Origin: DASXAI01 sp963798445
GTDB taxonomy: Bacteria > Actinomycetota > Acidimicrobiia > Acidimicrobiales > Ilumatobacteraceae
Assembly (NCBI GenBank): GCA_963798445.1
Contig: CAWCTH010000011.1
Span: forward strand, 372,001-436,000
Reading direction: 5' to 3'
Length of the DNA stretch: 64,000 nt
Part shown: positions 43,084-50,635 of the stretch, piece by piece
Layout: each line of letters starts with the position of its first letter
Numbering within the stretch: position 1 is the stretch's first letter
Notes under the pieces: model-generated
What the model was told of the DNA's origin: nothing
What the model saw: the letters and a program-made list of their open reading frames with translations, nothing else
Database searches by the model: none
Translations under genes and position numbers: made by a program

Positions 43084-43947
43084 TCACGCCTGGATGAAGT
43101 CCGAGATCAGTTCTGCGAGGCGTTGGGGCTGGTCCCAGCAGACGAGGGTCTTGCAGTCCGCGATCATGACCAGGTGAGCGGTGGGGACCTCGGCGCAGAA
43201 CCGCTCGGCGAGCGCTGGTTTGAACGCTTTGTCGTCAGCGCCCCAGGCCACCAGGAACGGGAGTGCGGTCGACCGGAGCGCCGCAGCGGCCTCGTTGGTG
43301 ACGCGCGGGCCGAAGGCTTTGATCACCTTGCGGGCATCACGGCGCACCTTCTTGCTGGCGAGGAGCGCGTCGGCCCAGCGGCCGATCTTGATGCCGTCGA
43401 CGTGGTTGGTGAGGCGCCCAAACACGAACGGGAGCGGCCAGAGGGCACGAATCTTGAACGCCCGTCCGGTGACGGCCAGGCTGCCGGGGATGTACGGCAG
43501 CAGCTTGAAGTAGCGGAAGATCGTGGGCGGGAAGTCGTCGTACATGTCGCAGTTGGTGAGGACCACCCGACCGAGGCGCTCCGGGTGGTTCACCGCCAGG
43601 ACCTGGGAGATCGCTCCACCGCTGTCGTTGCCGACGAGGGTCACGTCGTGCACGTCGAGATGCTCGAGGAGCTCGGCGACGGCGCGGGCGAGTCCGGCGG
43701 CGGACAAGTCGGCGTCGTCATCGGCCGGCAGGCGATGCGCGCCCATCGGCAGCGTGGGACAGATGCAGCGGAACCGGTCGGCCAGGAGCGGTGGCATCTT
43801 GTCCCAGTGCGAGCCCTCGGCGAGCACAAGGTGGAGAAAGACAATCACCGGGCCCTCGCCGATGTCTCGATACTCGATGGTGCCGAGGTGAGTGCGTGCC
43901 TGCTCGGGTGCGGGCCACAGGTCCACGGTGCCAGCTGCCTCGGTCAC
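43084..43947 (-). CDS. alpha/beta hydrolase with Asp nucleophile (haloalkane-dehalogenase/epoxide-hydrolase-like)
   Basis: The 287-aa hydrolase shows the nucleophile elbow LVGNDSGGAI (about 121-130), where Asp replaces Ser, as in epoxide hydrolases and haloalkane dehalogenases. The acid region is WGADDKAF (about 236). The usual catalytic His, expected in the last 25 residues before DQPQRLAELI, is not seen; the segment reads DCKTLVCWDQP. The GTG start at 43947 overlaps the epoxide-hydrolase-like stop (GTGA). The pair is divergent from a TetR gene with tandem operators, so both are probably induced by the TetR ligand. Activity without the His is uncertain. Confidence 0.75.
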   Translation of the reverse strand: MTEAAGTVDLWPAPEQARTHLGTIEYRDIGEGPVIVFLHLVLAEGSHWDKMPPLLADRFRCICPTLPMGAHRLPADDDADLSAAGLARAVAELLEHLDVHDVTLVGNDSGGAISQVLAVNHPERLGRVVLTNCDMYDDFPPTIFRYFKLLPYIPGSLAVTGRAFKIRALWPLPFVFGRLTNHVDGIKIGRWADALLASKKVRRDARKVIKAFGPRVTNEAAAALRSTALPFLVAWGADDKAFKPALAERFCAEVPTAHLVMIADCKTLVCWDQPQRLAELISDFIQA

Positions 43948-44339
43948 GTGCCGGCGGCGGGTTCGTGGATCTTGGCCGCAGTGCCGAGGTCGAAGTAGTC
44001 GCGCCAGACGGTGACGCGGCCGCCGTGAACCTCGAACACGCTGTTGACCGGCAGCTCGCGCCATCCGTGATCGAGCCGATGGCGGTCGAGGCGCTCCATG
44101 AACACGATCGGACCCCTTTCGGCCTTGCGCAGGATGACGAGCTCGTTCTCGTGGATCGGCGCGAAGAAGGGTTCGAGCACCTCCCTGACACCGGACGGGC
44201 CGCGGACGGTTCCCATCGGCATGTTCGTGTATTCGCAGTCGTCGGCCAGGTAGGCCAGCGCCTGGTCGAAGTCCATAGCTACGAAGGCATCGAGAAACGC
44301 CTCGACGACCTCAGTCGATGTGGTACGCGGTTCCGTCAC
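43944..44339 (-). CDS. limonene-1,2-epoxide hydrolase-family (SnoaL-like fold) protein
   Basis: The 131-aa cone-fold protein matches limonene-1,2-epoxide hydrolases: VVEAFLDAFVAMDFDQAL at the N-terminus, YTNMPMGTVRGPSGVREVLEPFF (in part), and catalytic elements ERLDRHRL (Arg/Asp) and VWRDYFD (second Asp). These supply the Asp-Arg-Asp triad that activates water against an epoxide. GAGGAA lies 6 nt before GTG 44339. It is co-translated with the alpha/beta hydrolase and faces the TetR regulator. An epoxide or terpenoid substrate is likely, but other SnoaL-like functions are possible. Confidence 0.78.
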   Translation of the reverse strand: MTEPRTTSTEVVEAFLDAFVAMDFDQALAYLADDCEYTNMPMGTVRGPSGVREVLEPFFAPIHENELVILRKAERGPIVFMERLDRHRLDHGWRELPVNSVFEVHGGRVTVWRDYFDLGTAAKIHEPAAGT

Positions 44340-44398
44340 GTCAAGTTCCTCGTGTCAGGTGGTGGCGCTTGTGCATTCGCCTCGGTTCCGCCATAGTT

Positions 44399-44412
44399 GT
44401 AGCGGTCGCTAC
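44399..44412. promoter_or_regulatory. probable TetR operator 1
   Basis: GTAGCGGTCGCTAC is a perfect 14-nt palindrome in the divergent intergenic region. It shares its half-site CGCTAC with operator 2, whose centre lies 25 nt away. Confidence 0.7.
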
Positions 44413-44423
44413 GTACCTTATTC

Positions 44424-44437
44424 GTAGTGATCGCTAC
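44424..44437. promoter_or_regulatory. probable TetR operator 2
   Basis: GTAGTGATCGCTAC is an imperfect 14-nt palindrome with the same half-site as operator 1. A -10-like TACCTT (44415-44420) lies between the two sites, so repressor would block the tetR promoter. Confidence 0.65.
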
Positions 44438-44450
44438 AGTCAAGGGTGAG

Positions 44451-44987
44451 ATGGGTCCGAAGCACACCAAGGAAGAGATCCTCGACGGCGCCGTGCGCGC
44501 CGCCCTCGCGGATGGGCTCAGCCATCTGACCTTCGGGCGCGTGGCGAAACGGCTCGGAATGAACGACCGGACCATCGTGTACTACTTCCCGACGAAGGAC
44601 GATCTGGTCACCGAGGTCGTCATGGCAATCGGGGCGAGGCTGCAGGAGACGCTGGCGGGCGCCTTCTCGACGCCGGCGCGCGACCACATCGGCCTGGCAC
44701 GCGCGGCGTGGCCGGTTCTCGCACGCGCCGAGACCGATCGGATCTTCGCGCTGTTCTTTGAAGCCAACGGTCTGGCCGCGGCGGGGCGAGCGCCCTACGA
44801 CTCGTTGGCACCGCAGATCATCGACGGCTGGATCGACTGGATGACGGGGTTCCTCACGGGGACCGCCAAAGAGCGCCGCTCGGAGGCTGAAGCCGCCGTC
44901 GCCCTCATCGATGGCCTGCTGCTCCTGCGTCAACTTGCGGGGCCGGCCGCGGCGAACCGCGCCGCGGGCCGACTCGGAATTCGCTAG
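44451..44987 (+). CDS. TetR-family transcriptional regulator
   Basis: The 178-aa regulator has the N-terminal TetR helix-turn-helix (ILDGAVRAALADGLSHLTFGRVAKRLGMND, in part: FGRVAKRLGMNDRTIVYYF, about residues 26-45) with the usual YYFPTKDDL, and a C-terminal all-helical ligand-binding domain. ATG 44451 is chosen over GTG 44427 because operator 2 covers 44424-44437 and AAGGG lies 4 nt upstream of the ATG. It probably represses itself and the divergent epoxide-hydrolase pair. The inducer is unknown. Confidence 0.87.
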   Translation: MGPKHTKEEILDGAVRAALADGLSHLTFGRVAKRLGMNDRTIVYYFPTKDDLVTEVVMAIGARLQETLAGAFSTPARDHIGLARAAWPVLARAETDRIFALFFEANGLAAAGRAPYDSLAPQIIDGWIDWMTGFLTGTAKERRSEAEAAVALIDGLLLLRQLAGPAAANRAAGRLGIR

Positions 44988-45037
44988 ACGAGAGCCACCG
45001 CGAGGCGGGTCTGGTCGAGCGCGCCGATCGCTTGGCG

Positions 45038-46216
45038 TCAGCCTGGCGGGAACGGCGCCGCGGTGGCTACGAGCTTCGCCCCACGCTCGTAGTCACCGTC
45101 GCGCTCATGCGTGAGCACGCCCACGATCGTGCCCTCGCGCCCGTACCACGCGGTGAATCCGTCGCCGTCGCCGTCCACCATCACATCGGTCCACCCATCG
45201 CCCCACGCCGCCAGCTTCAAGGTCCGGGAACCGATCGTGGACCAGAACCCGGGCACGCCGTGCCAGCCGGTCTCGCGCCCGGCGAGCCCCTGCCCGGCGA
45301 GGCGGCCCATGTCGACGGCGTCCTGCCAGTGCTCCACCCGAAGGCGCCGGTTGGCCCCGTGGTTGTGGGCGAAGGCGACATCGCCCACGGCGTAGACCCC
45401 GGGCACTGGCGTGAGCATCGACGCGTCGGTGACGATGCCACCGCCGTCGATGGGCAGGCCGGCGCGCTCGGCAAGGTCGATGTTCGGCACCGCCCCCGTG
45501 GCGGCGAGCACGTGGCCGGCGCGGAGCACGGTCGCGTCGTCGAGGTGCACGCGCCAGCCGTCACTGCGGCGCTCGATCGACGCCACCCCCTGGCCGAACT
45601 GCGCGGCCACCCCGTCGTCGCCGAGCCACCCGGCGATGATGCGCCCGACGTCGGCGCCGAGTCGTTCGTGCTGCGGCCCGGGCTCCGGGGTCACGACCGT
45701 CACGTTCAGGCCGCGGGCGCGCAGGCTGGCGGCGGCCTCGCATCCGACGAAGCCGGCGCCGATGATCACGACCTCGTCGCCTTCCGCGACCGCGCCCATG
45801 ACGTGCTCGGCGTCCGCCGCCGCCCGGATCGTCAGCAGCTCGGGGTGATCACCGCCGGGTGCCGGCACCGCCCGCGCCATCGAGCCGGTGGCCACGACCA
45901 GCCTGCTCCACGCCGCGCGGTCGTTGCCGATCACCAACTGATGCTGCTCGAGGTCGATGCCCTGCACCACCGACCCCAGGCGCAGTTCGACGGCATTGGT
46001 GTCGTACCAGCCGTCGTCGGCGAGGGGCAGCTCGCCGGCGTCGATCTCGCCGCGCAAGTACTCCTTGGTGAGAGGGGGCCGGTAGTAGGGCGGCCGGTCG
46101 TCGGCGCTCACGATCACGAGGTCGTCCTGGCCGCCTGCTTGTCGATAGGCGTCGGCGCAACTGTGGGCGGAGGCCCCGCCGCCGATGATGATGATCGGGC
46201 CGCGTGCGAGCGTCAT
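45038..46216 (-). CDS. FAD-dependent NAD(P)/ferredoxin-reductase-like oxidoreductase
   Basis: The 392-aa pyridine-nucleotide-disulfide-type flavoprotein shows an N-terminal FAD-binding IIIIGGGASAHSCADAYR (about 8-25), a central NAD(P)H-binding VVIIGAGFVGCEAAASLRARG (in part, about 148-165) and the FAD motif GVYAVGDVAFAHN (about 273-285). The C-terminal domain resembles rubredoxin/rhodocoxin reductases and AIF. It would pass electrons from NAD(P)H to a ferredoxin or similar partner that is not encoded nearby. It is convergent with the TetR gene, and the acyl-CoA-dehydrogenase-like gene ends 24 nt upstream, so it may be the last gene of that operon. Confidence 0.85.
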   Translation of the reverse strand: MTLARGPIIIIGGGASAHSCADAYRQAGGQDDLVIVSADDRPPYYRPPLTKEYLRGEIDAGELPLADDGWYDTNAVELRLGSVVQGIDLEQHQLVIGNDRAAWSRLVVATGSMARAVPAPGGDHPELLTIRAAADAEHVMGAVAEGDEVVIIGAGFVGCEAAASLRARGLNVTVVTPEPGPQHERLGADVGRIIAGWLGDDGVAAQFGQGVASIERRSDGWRVHLDDATVLRAGHVLAATGAVPNIDLAERAGLPIDGGGIVTDASMLTPVPGVYAVGDVAFAHNHGANRRLRVEHWQDAVDMGRLAGQGLAGRETGWHGVPGFWSTIGSRTLKLAAWGDGWTDVMVDGDGDGFTAWYGREGTIVGVLTHERDGDYERGAKLVATAAPFPPG

Positions 46217-46240
46217 GCTGACCCAGTACCCGGCTGGCTG

Positions 46241-47191
46241 CTACGGCACTCGCGGGGGCCAGCTGCGCCCGATGGTCTCGAGGTCGCGTTCGAAGTGGTG
46301 CTGCTGGAGGTAGAGGCGCAGATCCATCACCCGCTGGGCATAGGCGGCGTCGAAGGCGAGGGGGCCGGGACCCAGCGCCCGGTCGGCCCGGTCGAGGATG
46401 GCGGTGCAGTGCTCGGCGATGAGGTGGCGCACCATCAGCGCTCGTGGGAACCCGACGCCCGCGCCATCGTCGGGGTCGGCATCGATGGCGCGGCCGGCGT
46501 CGGCCAGCACCGCGCCCATGCCCCACACGGCGGCCTCGATAGCGCCGAGGTGGACCAGTCCGTGCCGGTCCCGCTGGCTCACGGCGGCCCGCACCGCGGC
46601 GCCGATGCCCGCGGCGCCACCCGCCCAGCACGCCGCCACCCCGATGGCACCGTGCCAGAGCCCCGGCCGGTCCACGTAGAAGCCGGGGCCGCCGACGGCG
46701 GCATCGAGCGGCAGGTCCAGGTCCAGGTCGACGCTGCCGGTGGCGGCGGCGGCCAGGGCCGGGGTGTGCCACACCGAGGTGTCGGCCCGCACACCGCCTG
46801 CGCGCAGCGGCACGACCAGAAGCTGTTCACCATCGGGCGTGCCGGCCGTCAGCAGTGCGGCATCGAGCAGCGTGACACCCGAGCAGAACGCCTTCGTGCC
46901 GCGCACCCGCCAACCGCCGCCGACGCGTGACGCAGTGACCGGTGCATCCGACCGGTTCGACGCCCAGACGCCGAGCAGCATCGCAGGAGGGACCTCGTGG
47001 CCGGCTTCGGTCAGGATGGCGACGGCGTCGGTGTGGGCCTCGGCCAGCCGGGCCACGGACAGATCCTCAGTGGCGGCCAGCGACCAGAGGGCGTCGAGCC
47101 GGGCCGGGGTGGCCCCTCCGCCCGGCCGCGGGAGCGTGAGCTCGCCACTGCGCTCCAGCGCCCGCAGCCGCTGGGCGGCGTCAACCGGCAT
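46241..47191 (-). CDS. acyl-CoA dehydrogenase-like protein of the PIG-L/NodS/GT cassette
   Basis: The 316-aa protein is shorter than ordinary acyl-CoA dehydrogenases (about 380). It keeps the central beta-domain (GGGWRVRGTKAFCSGVTLLDAALLTA, in part) and a C-terminal helical bundle (YVDRPGLWHGAIGVAACWAGGAAGIG, in part), but the N-terminal helical domain is abbreviated and the catalytic Glu is not obvious. It is the last gene of an overlapping four-gene unit, with an 11-nt overlap with the glycosyltransferase. The unit's product is unknown; oxidation of an acyl chain or amine is one possibility. Confidence 0.72.
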   Translation of the reverse strand: MPVDAAQRLRALERSGELTLPRPGGGATPARLDALWSLAATEDLSVARLAEAHTDAVAILTEAGHEVPPAMLLGVWASNRSDAPVTASRVGGGWRVRGTKAFCSGVTLLDAALLTAGTPDGEQLLVVPLRAGGVRADTSVWHTPALAAAATGSVDLDLDLPLDAAVGGPGFYVDRPGLWHGAIGVAACWAGGAAGIGAAVRAAVSQRDRHGLVHLGAIEAAVWGMGAVLADAGRAIDADPDDGAGVGFPRALMVRHLIAEHCTAILDRADRALGPGPLAFDAAYAQRVMDLRLYLQQHHFERDLETIGRSWPPRVP

Positions 47192-47903
47192 CGGCCAGCT
47201 CCACCAGCCACTGGCCGAAGCCGCCGGTGGCGCGGGTGGCGGTGCGGCTGCTCGTCACCACGTGCACCGTGCGGGTGGAGATCACGGGCAGCTCGGCGGC
47301 GCGCAGTGCATCCCACAGCCCGTTGTCCTCGCCCGAGGCCAGCACCGGCCAACCGCCCACGGCGAGGTAGGCGTCGGCCCGTACGCCGAGGTTGGCTCCG
47401 TGCACGTGCGGATGATCGTCGTAGGCGTGGTCGTCGTCGGCGCGGCCATAGATCTCGTGGAACTGGCGGGGCACGCATGGCGGGTGGCCGGCGAACGAGT
47501 CGACCCCGACCACGCCGGCGACAGCCACCGCTCCGGTTGCGGCGGCGCGCAGCTGGTCGGTCACCCACGACGGCGGAACGATGGTGTCGGCGTCGGTGTT
47601 GGCCAGCCAGATCGTGGCCGGATCGACCCCGCGGAAGGCGTCGAGCACGGCGGCGGTGCCGGCGCCGCGTGCCGCTCCCACGCCGGCGGCATCGAGCTCG
47701 ATCACCGCGCCCAGACCGTCGAGCAGCGGACCGGCCACGCCGGCAGTGCCGTCGCGACATCCGTTGGCGACCACGGCGATGTGGGCGCGCCGGGGCGGGA
47801 GCCCCGCGGCGGCGAGGGCAACGCGGATGCTGGCGACGCACCCGCCGATGAGGGCCTCCTCGTCCCGGGCGGGAACCACCACCCCGACGTACCACGGCGT
47901 CAT
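47181..47903 (-). CDS. GT2-type glycosyltransferase
   Basis: The 240-aa GT-A-fold enzyme starts VGVVVPARDEEALIGGCVASI (in part, about 5-22). It has NTDADTIVPPSWV, with the metal/nucleotide-binding DxD (about 101-103), and the acceptor-side segment HVHGANLGVRADAYLAVGGW (in part) with EDNGLWDAL. ATG 47903 overlaps the methyltransferase stop by 4 nt (ATGA). It acts in the cytosol or at the membrane face. Within the cassette it probably glycosylates the compound deacetylated by the PIG-L enzyme; sugar and acceptor are unknown. Confidence 0.8.
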   Translation of the reverse strand: MTPWYVGVVVPARDEEALIGGCVASIRVALAAAGLPPRRAHIAVVANGCRDGTAGVAGPLLDGLGAVIELDAAGVGAARGAGTAAVLDAFRGVDPATIWLANTDADTIVPPSWVTDQLRAAATGAVAVAGVVGVDSFAGHPPCVPRQFHEIYGRADDDHAYDDHPHVHGANLGVRADAYLAVGGWPVLASGEDNGLWDALRAAELPVISTRTVHVVTSSRTATRATGGFGQWLVELADAG

Positions 47904-48469
47904 CGCCGTTCCCACCAGTCCAGCCGGAAGCCGCCGTCGCGATACGACCCTCCGTGGGCCAGTGCCTGCGTCGCGCCCAGCACGTCGTGGACGTCGTCGC
48001 CGTGCAGCAGATGGTCGCGGCTGCGGCCGAGCCAGTGGACCGCCATGAACGTGCCGCCCGGCTCGACGGCGGCGATGGCGCGGTCGCGCAGGCCGCTCAG
48101 CTCGTCGAGCGAGAAGTAGTAGCCGATCTCGCTCAACACCACGAGGTCGAACCGACCCGCCGGCCAGTCCTCGGGCACGGACCCCACCGACCAGATGATG
48201 TTGTCGATGGAGCGATGGACACCGCGAGCGTGATCGACCACGGTGGCCGAGCAATCCGACGCCACCACCTCCTCGCACCGCGACGCCAACCGTCGGGTGA
48301 GCTCACCGACGGCGCACGCCGGTTCGAAGGCGCGCCGGTACCGGGCCCGCGGCAGCGCCGCGACGGTGATGTCGTAGCGCCGCTGCTCGTAGAACCGGTG
48401 CGCGAATCCCCAAGGGTCGGGATCGTCGCGGTAGCCGTCGTCGAAGTGGGTGATGGGGACGCGGGTCAA
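47900..48469 (-). CDS. SAM-dependent methyltransferase, NodS-like
   Basis: The 189-aa methyltransferase resembles NodS N-methyltransferases: WGFAHRFYEQRRYDITVAAL (in part) near the N-terminus, the SAM-binding FEPACAVGELTRRLA (about 47-61), VVASDCSATVVDHAR, and LVVLSEIGYYFSLDEL (about 109-124), which is very typical of NodS. The start is TTG 48469, overlapping the PIG-L stop by 4 nt. NodS methylates the free amine left by NodB deacetylation; here a PIG-L deacetylase plays the preceding role, so N-methylation of a deacetylated amino sugar is a reasonable inference. Confidence 0.82.
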   Translation of the reverse strand: MTRVPITHFDDGYRDDPDPWGFAHRFYEQRRYDITVAALPRARYRRAFEPACAVGELTRRLASRCEEVVASDCSATVVDHARGVHRSIDNIIWSVGSVPEDWPAGRFDLVVLSEIGYYFSLDELSGLRDRAIAAVEPGGTFMAVHWLGRSRDHLLHGDDVHDVLGATQALAHGGSYRDGGFRLDWWERR

Positions 48470-49116
48470 CCGAACAGCACCTCATCGGCGCGCCGGCACC
48501 GCTCGACCATCTCGGCAGGAACGACGGGACGGCCGTGGGGGCTGGGCTCCAGCTGGCTGGCGAAGGCGCCGATGGCCGCCGCCTTCGCCGAGCGCGTCGC
48601 CGCGGCCAGCGGCCAGTTCCAATGCCGGCGCGGCGGCGGCGACCCACCCCAAACCGGGTACTCGGCCAGCTTGACGTCGAGGTCACGCGCCGCCTCGGCC
48701 GCGGCCCGGCCGGTGGCTTCGTGATCGGGATGACTGTCGTGGCGCCAGGTGGTGAGCAGCCAGTCGGCGCCTTGGGCCAGCGTTCGCAACGCCCGAGTGA
48801 TGGTCGGCTCGTGGTGCCGGAGGTCGCCGTCGGGAAGGCCCAAGCGGTGCACGTCCACCTCGGCGAGTCCGAGGCAGGCCAGTGCCAGGGCCTGCTCCGC
48901 CCGCCGCCGCCGAGCGAGGGCGGCCCGTCCCCGCGCACCGTCACGGCCGAAGGCGCCTTCGCCGTCGGTCACGGCCACCACGGCCACGCTCCAGCCGGCC
49001 TGAGCGAGGTCGTGCATGATGCCGCCCGCGCCGAAGACCTCATCGTCAGGATGAGGAGCCACCACGACGACGCGCCCAGGCGGGCCCGGCGCCCAGATCG
49101 GGGATCGGCCAGACAT
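48466..49116 (-). CDS. PIG-L-family N-acetylglucosaminyl deacetylase (LmbE-like)
   Basis: The 216-aa zinc deacetylase has VVVAPHPDDEVFGAGG (about 17-32) with the HPDDE metal/catalytic motif, and the second metal motif DSHPDHEATG (about 123-132). Members remove acetyl groups from GlcNAc-containing compounds, as in mycothiol (MshB) or GPI synthesis. ATG 49116 opens the cassette. The next three genes overlap, so all four are likely one operon. It is divergent from the ferritin-like gene. The sugar substrate is not known; mycothiol is less likely because MshB-type genes stand alone. Confidence 0.85.
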   Translation of the reverse strand: MSGRSPIWAPGPPGRVVVVAPHPDDEVFGAGGIMHDLAQAGWSVAVVAVTDGEGAFGRDGARGRAALARRRRAEQALALACLGLAEVDVHRLGLPDGDLRHHEPTITRALRTLAQGADWLLTTWRHDSHPDHEATGRAAAEAARDLDVKLAEYPVWGGSPPPRRHWNWPLAAATRSAKAAAIGAFASQLEPSPHGRPVVPAEMVERCRRADEVLFG

Positions 49117-49281
49117 GCGGCGGCCACCTACCCACCAGCGCCGAAGTTGATCCGTCGGACCTGCGGGTTTGCGTCGAAGCCGTCCTACCTGGGAATATGG
49201 GGTACTGATCTCATGGGAAACAACACTGTTCCTGGGCAGCTCCTCGTGGAGCCGCTCTCCATGGGGAAAAGGAGCCATCAC

Positions 49282-49887
49282 GTGTCGGAAAAGCCCAGCT
49301 ATCTCGGTTTGCTCAATGCCATCTCCCTCGGTGAATCCGAGGCGCACTGCTACCTGAACGCGTGGGCCGATGCGACGCCCAGCCCCGAGGTGAAGGCCGT
49401 GATCCTCACCGTGGCCCACCGCGAAGGTGAGCACGGTTTGAGCTTCGCCAAGCGCATCAACGAGCTCGGCTACTCCCTCATCCCGAAGGACAACCCGGGC
49501 TTCGCCGAGAAGATGGCTATTGCCGGCTCGGACCGCACCGACCTGGAGAAGTTCGAGCTGCTCGGCCTCGGCCGGGACGAAGGCGACAAGCCCGACATCT
49601 TCGCCAGCATGTTCAACGACACCACGATCGACATCACGACGGGTCAGCTGCTCGGGCGCTACATCGCCGAAGAGCGCGACTCCGGACGGCTGCTGCGCCA
49701 CTGCCACTCGCTGCTGAAGGAAGCGGCCGGGTGCGAGACGTCCGCTGCTACCGGTGCCAGCTCGGCCCAGCTCGCCGCCATCGACACCAAGGTCGACGCC
49801 CTGTGTCGCGCCGTGGACGAACTGCGCCAGATCGTGTGCGCCCAGACGATGGAGCCGGCCGCCGCCGGCAACAGCAAGCGCAAGTAA
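49282..49887 (+). CDS. ferritin-like-fold protein
   Basis: The 201-aa protein has two helices with ferritin-like metal-ligand patterns: SLGESEAHCYLNAWADA (about 13-29) and TVAHREGEHGLSFAKRI (about 42-58, ExxH as EGEH). A further helix region, GQLLGRYIAEERDSG, follows, then an Ala/Ser linker and a C-terminal coiled-coil-like tail (KVDALCRAVDELRQIV). GTG 49282 is chosen because AAAAGGAG precedes it by 7 nt; two upstream ATGs (49213, 49261) lack this spacing. A weak promoter (TTGCGT at 49169, GAATAT at 49193, 18-nt spacing) precedes it. Function is unknown; stress or iron roles are guesses. Confidence 0.6.
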   Translation: MSEKPSYLGLLNAISLGESEAHCYLNAWADATPSPEVKAVILTVAHREGEHGLSFAKRINELGYSLIPKDNPGFAEKMAIAGSDRTDLEKFELLGLGRDEGDKPDIFASMFNDTTIDITTGQLLGRYIAEERDSGRLLRHCHSLLKEAAGCETSAATGASSAQLAAIDTKVDALCRAVDELRQIVCAQTMEPAAAGNSKRK

Positions 49888-49954
49888 CGGCGCCGTCGAG
49901 CGACGCCCACTCGCTGAGCGCCCGGTGATCCTCGATCGCCGGCGCCTCGGCGCG

Positions 49955-50635
49955 TCAGGTGTCGGTCTGGAAGCGGTAGCCCATGCCCGGCTCGGTGATG
50001 AAGTACCGCGGCCGGGCCGGGTCGGGCTCGAGCTTGCGTCGCACCTGGGCCATGTACACGCGCAGGTAGTTCGTCTCCCGCTCGTACTGCGGTCCCCACA
50101 CGTGCTGGAGGAGGTAGCGCTGCGTCAGGAGGCGACCGGGGTTGCGCACCAGTTGCTCGACCAGTCCCCACTCGGTGGGGGTGAGGTGGACGATCTCGCC
50201 GTTGCGGGTGACGCGCGCCGCGATCAGATCGATGGTGAAGTCCGGGGTCGTGACGACGGCCGTCTCCGTCGCCGGCTGGTAGCGGCGCAGCGCGGCGCGC
50301 AGGCGCGCCAACAGTTCGTCCATCCCGAACGGCTTCGTGACGTAGTCGTCGGCGCCCGCGTCGAGGGCGGCCACCTTGTCCCGCTCCCCGTCACGCACCG
50401 ACAGCACGATGATGGGCACCTCCGACCAGCCGCGCAGCCCGAGCACCACCTCGGTGCCGTCGATGTCGGGCAGGCCAAGATCGAGCAGCACCACATCGGG
50501 ATGAGCGGCGGCCGCCCGGCGCAGGGCCTCCCGCCCGCTGGCGGCGAGGTCGACGTCGTAGCCGCGGGCCTTGAGGTTGACGGCCAGCGCCCGGCGGATC
50601 TGCGGCTCGTCGTCGACGACCAAGACCCGCGTCAT
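49955..50635 (-). CDS. kdpE: KdpE-type OmpR-family response regulator
   Basis: The 226-aa regulator has a receiver domain (VLVVDDEPQIRRAL, phospho-acceptor Asp in VVLLDLGLPDIDG about residue 52, Lys in VTKPFG about 104). A winged-helix DNA-binding domain follows, with HLTPTEWGLVEQLVRNPGRL (in part) and ETNYLRVYMAQVRRKLEPD, the KdpE signature. ATG 50635 overlaps the kdpD stop as ATGA. KdpE normally activates kdpFABC under potassium limitation; those genes are not in the window, so the regulon here may differ or lie elsewhere. Confidence 0.92.
   Translation of the reverse strand: MTRVLVVDDEPQIRRALAVNLKARGYDVDLAASGREALRRAAAAHPDVVLLDLGLPDIDGTEVVLGLRGWSEVPIIVLSVRDGERDKVAALDAGADDYVTKPFGMDELLARLRAALRRYQPATETAVVTTPDFTIDLIAARVTRNGEIVHLTPTEWGLVEQLVRNPGRLLTQRYLLQHVWGPQYERETNYLRVYMAQVRRKLEPDPARPRYFITEPGMGYRFQTDT

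Noticed and set aside
44427..44450. GTG at 44427 as the start of the TetR gene
   Set aside because: It lies inside operator 2, and a better-spaced AAGGG precedes the ATG at 44451.
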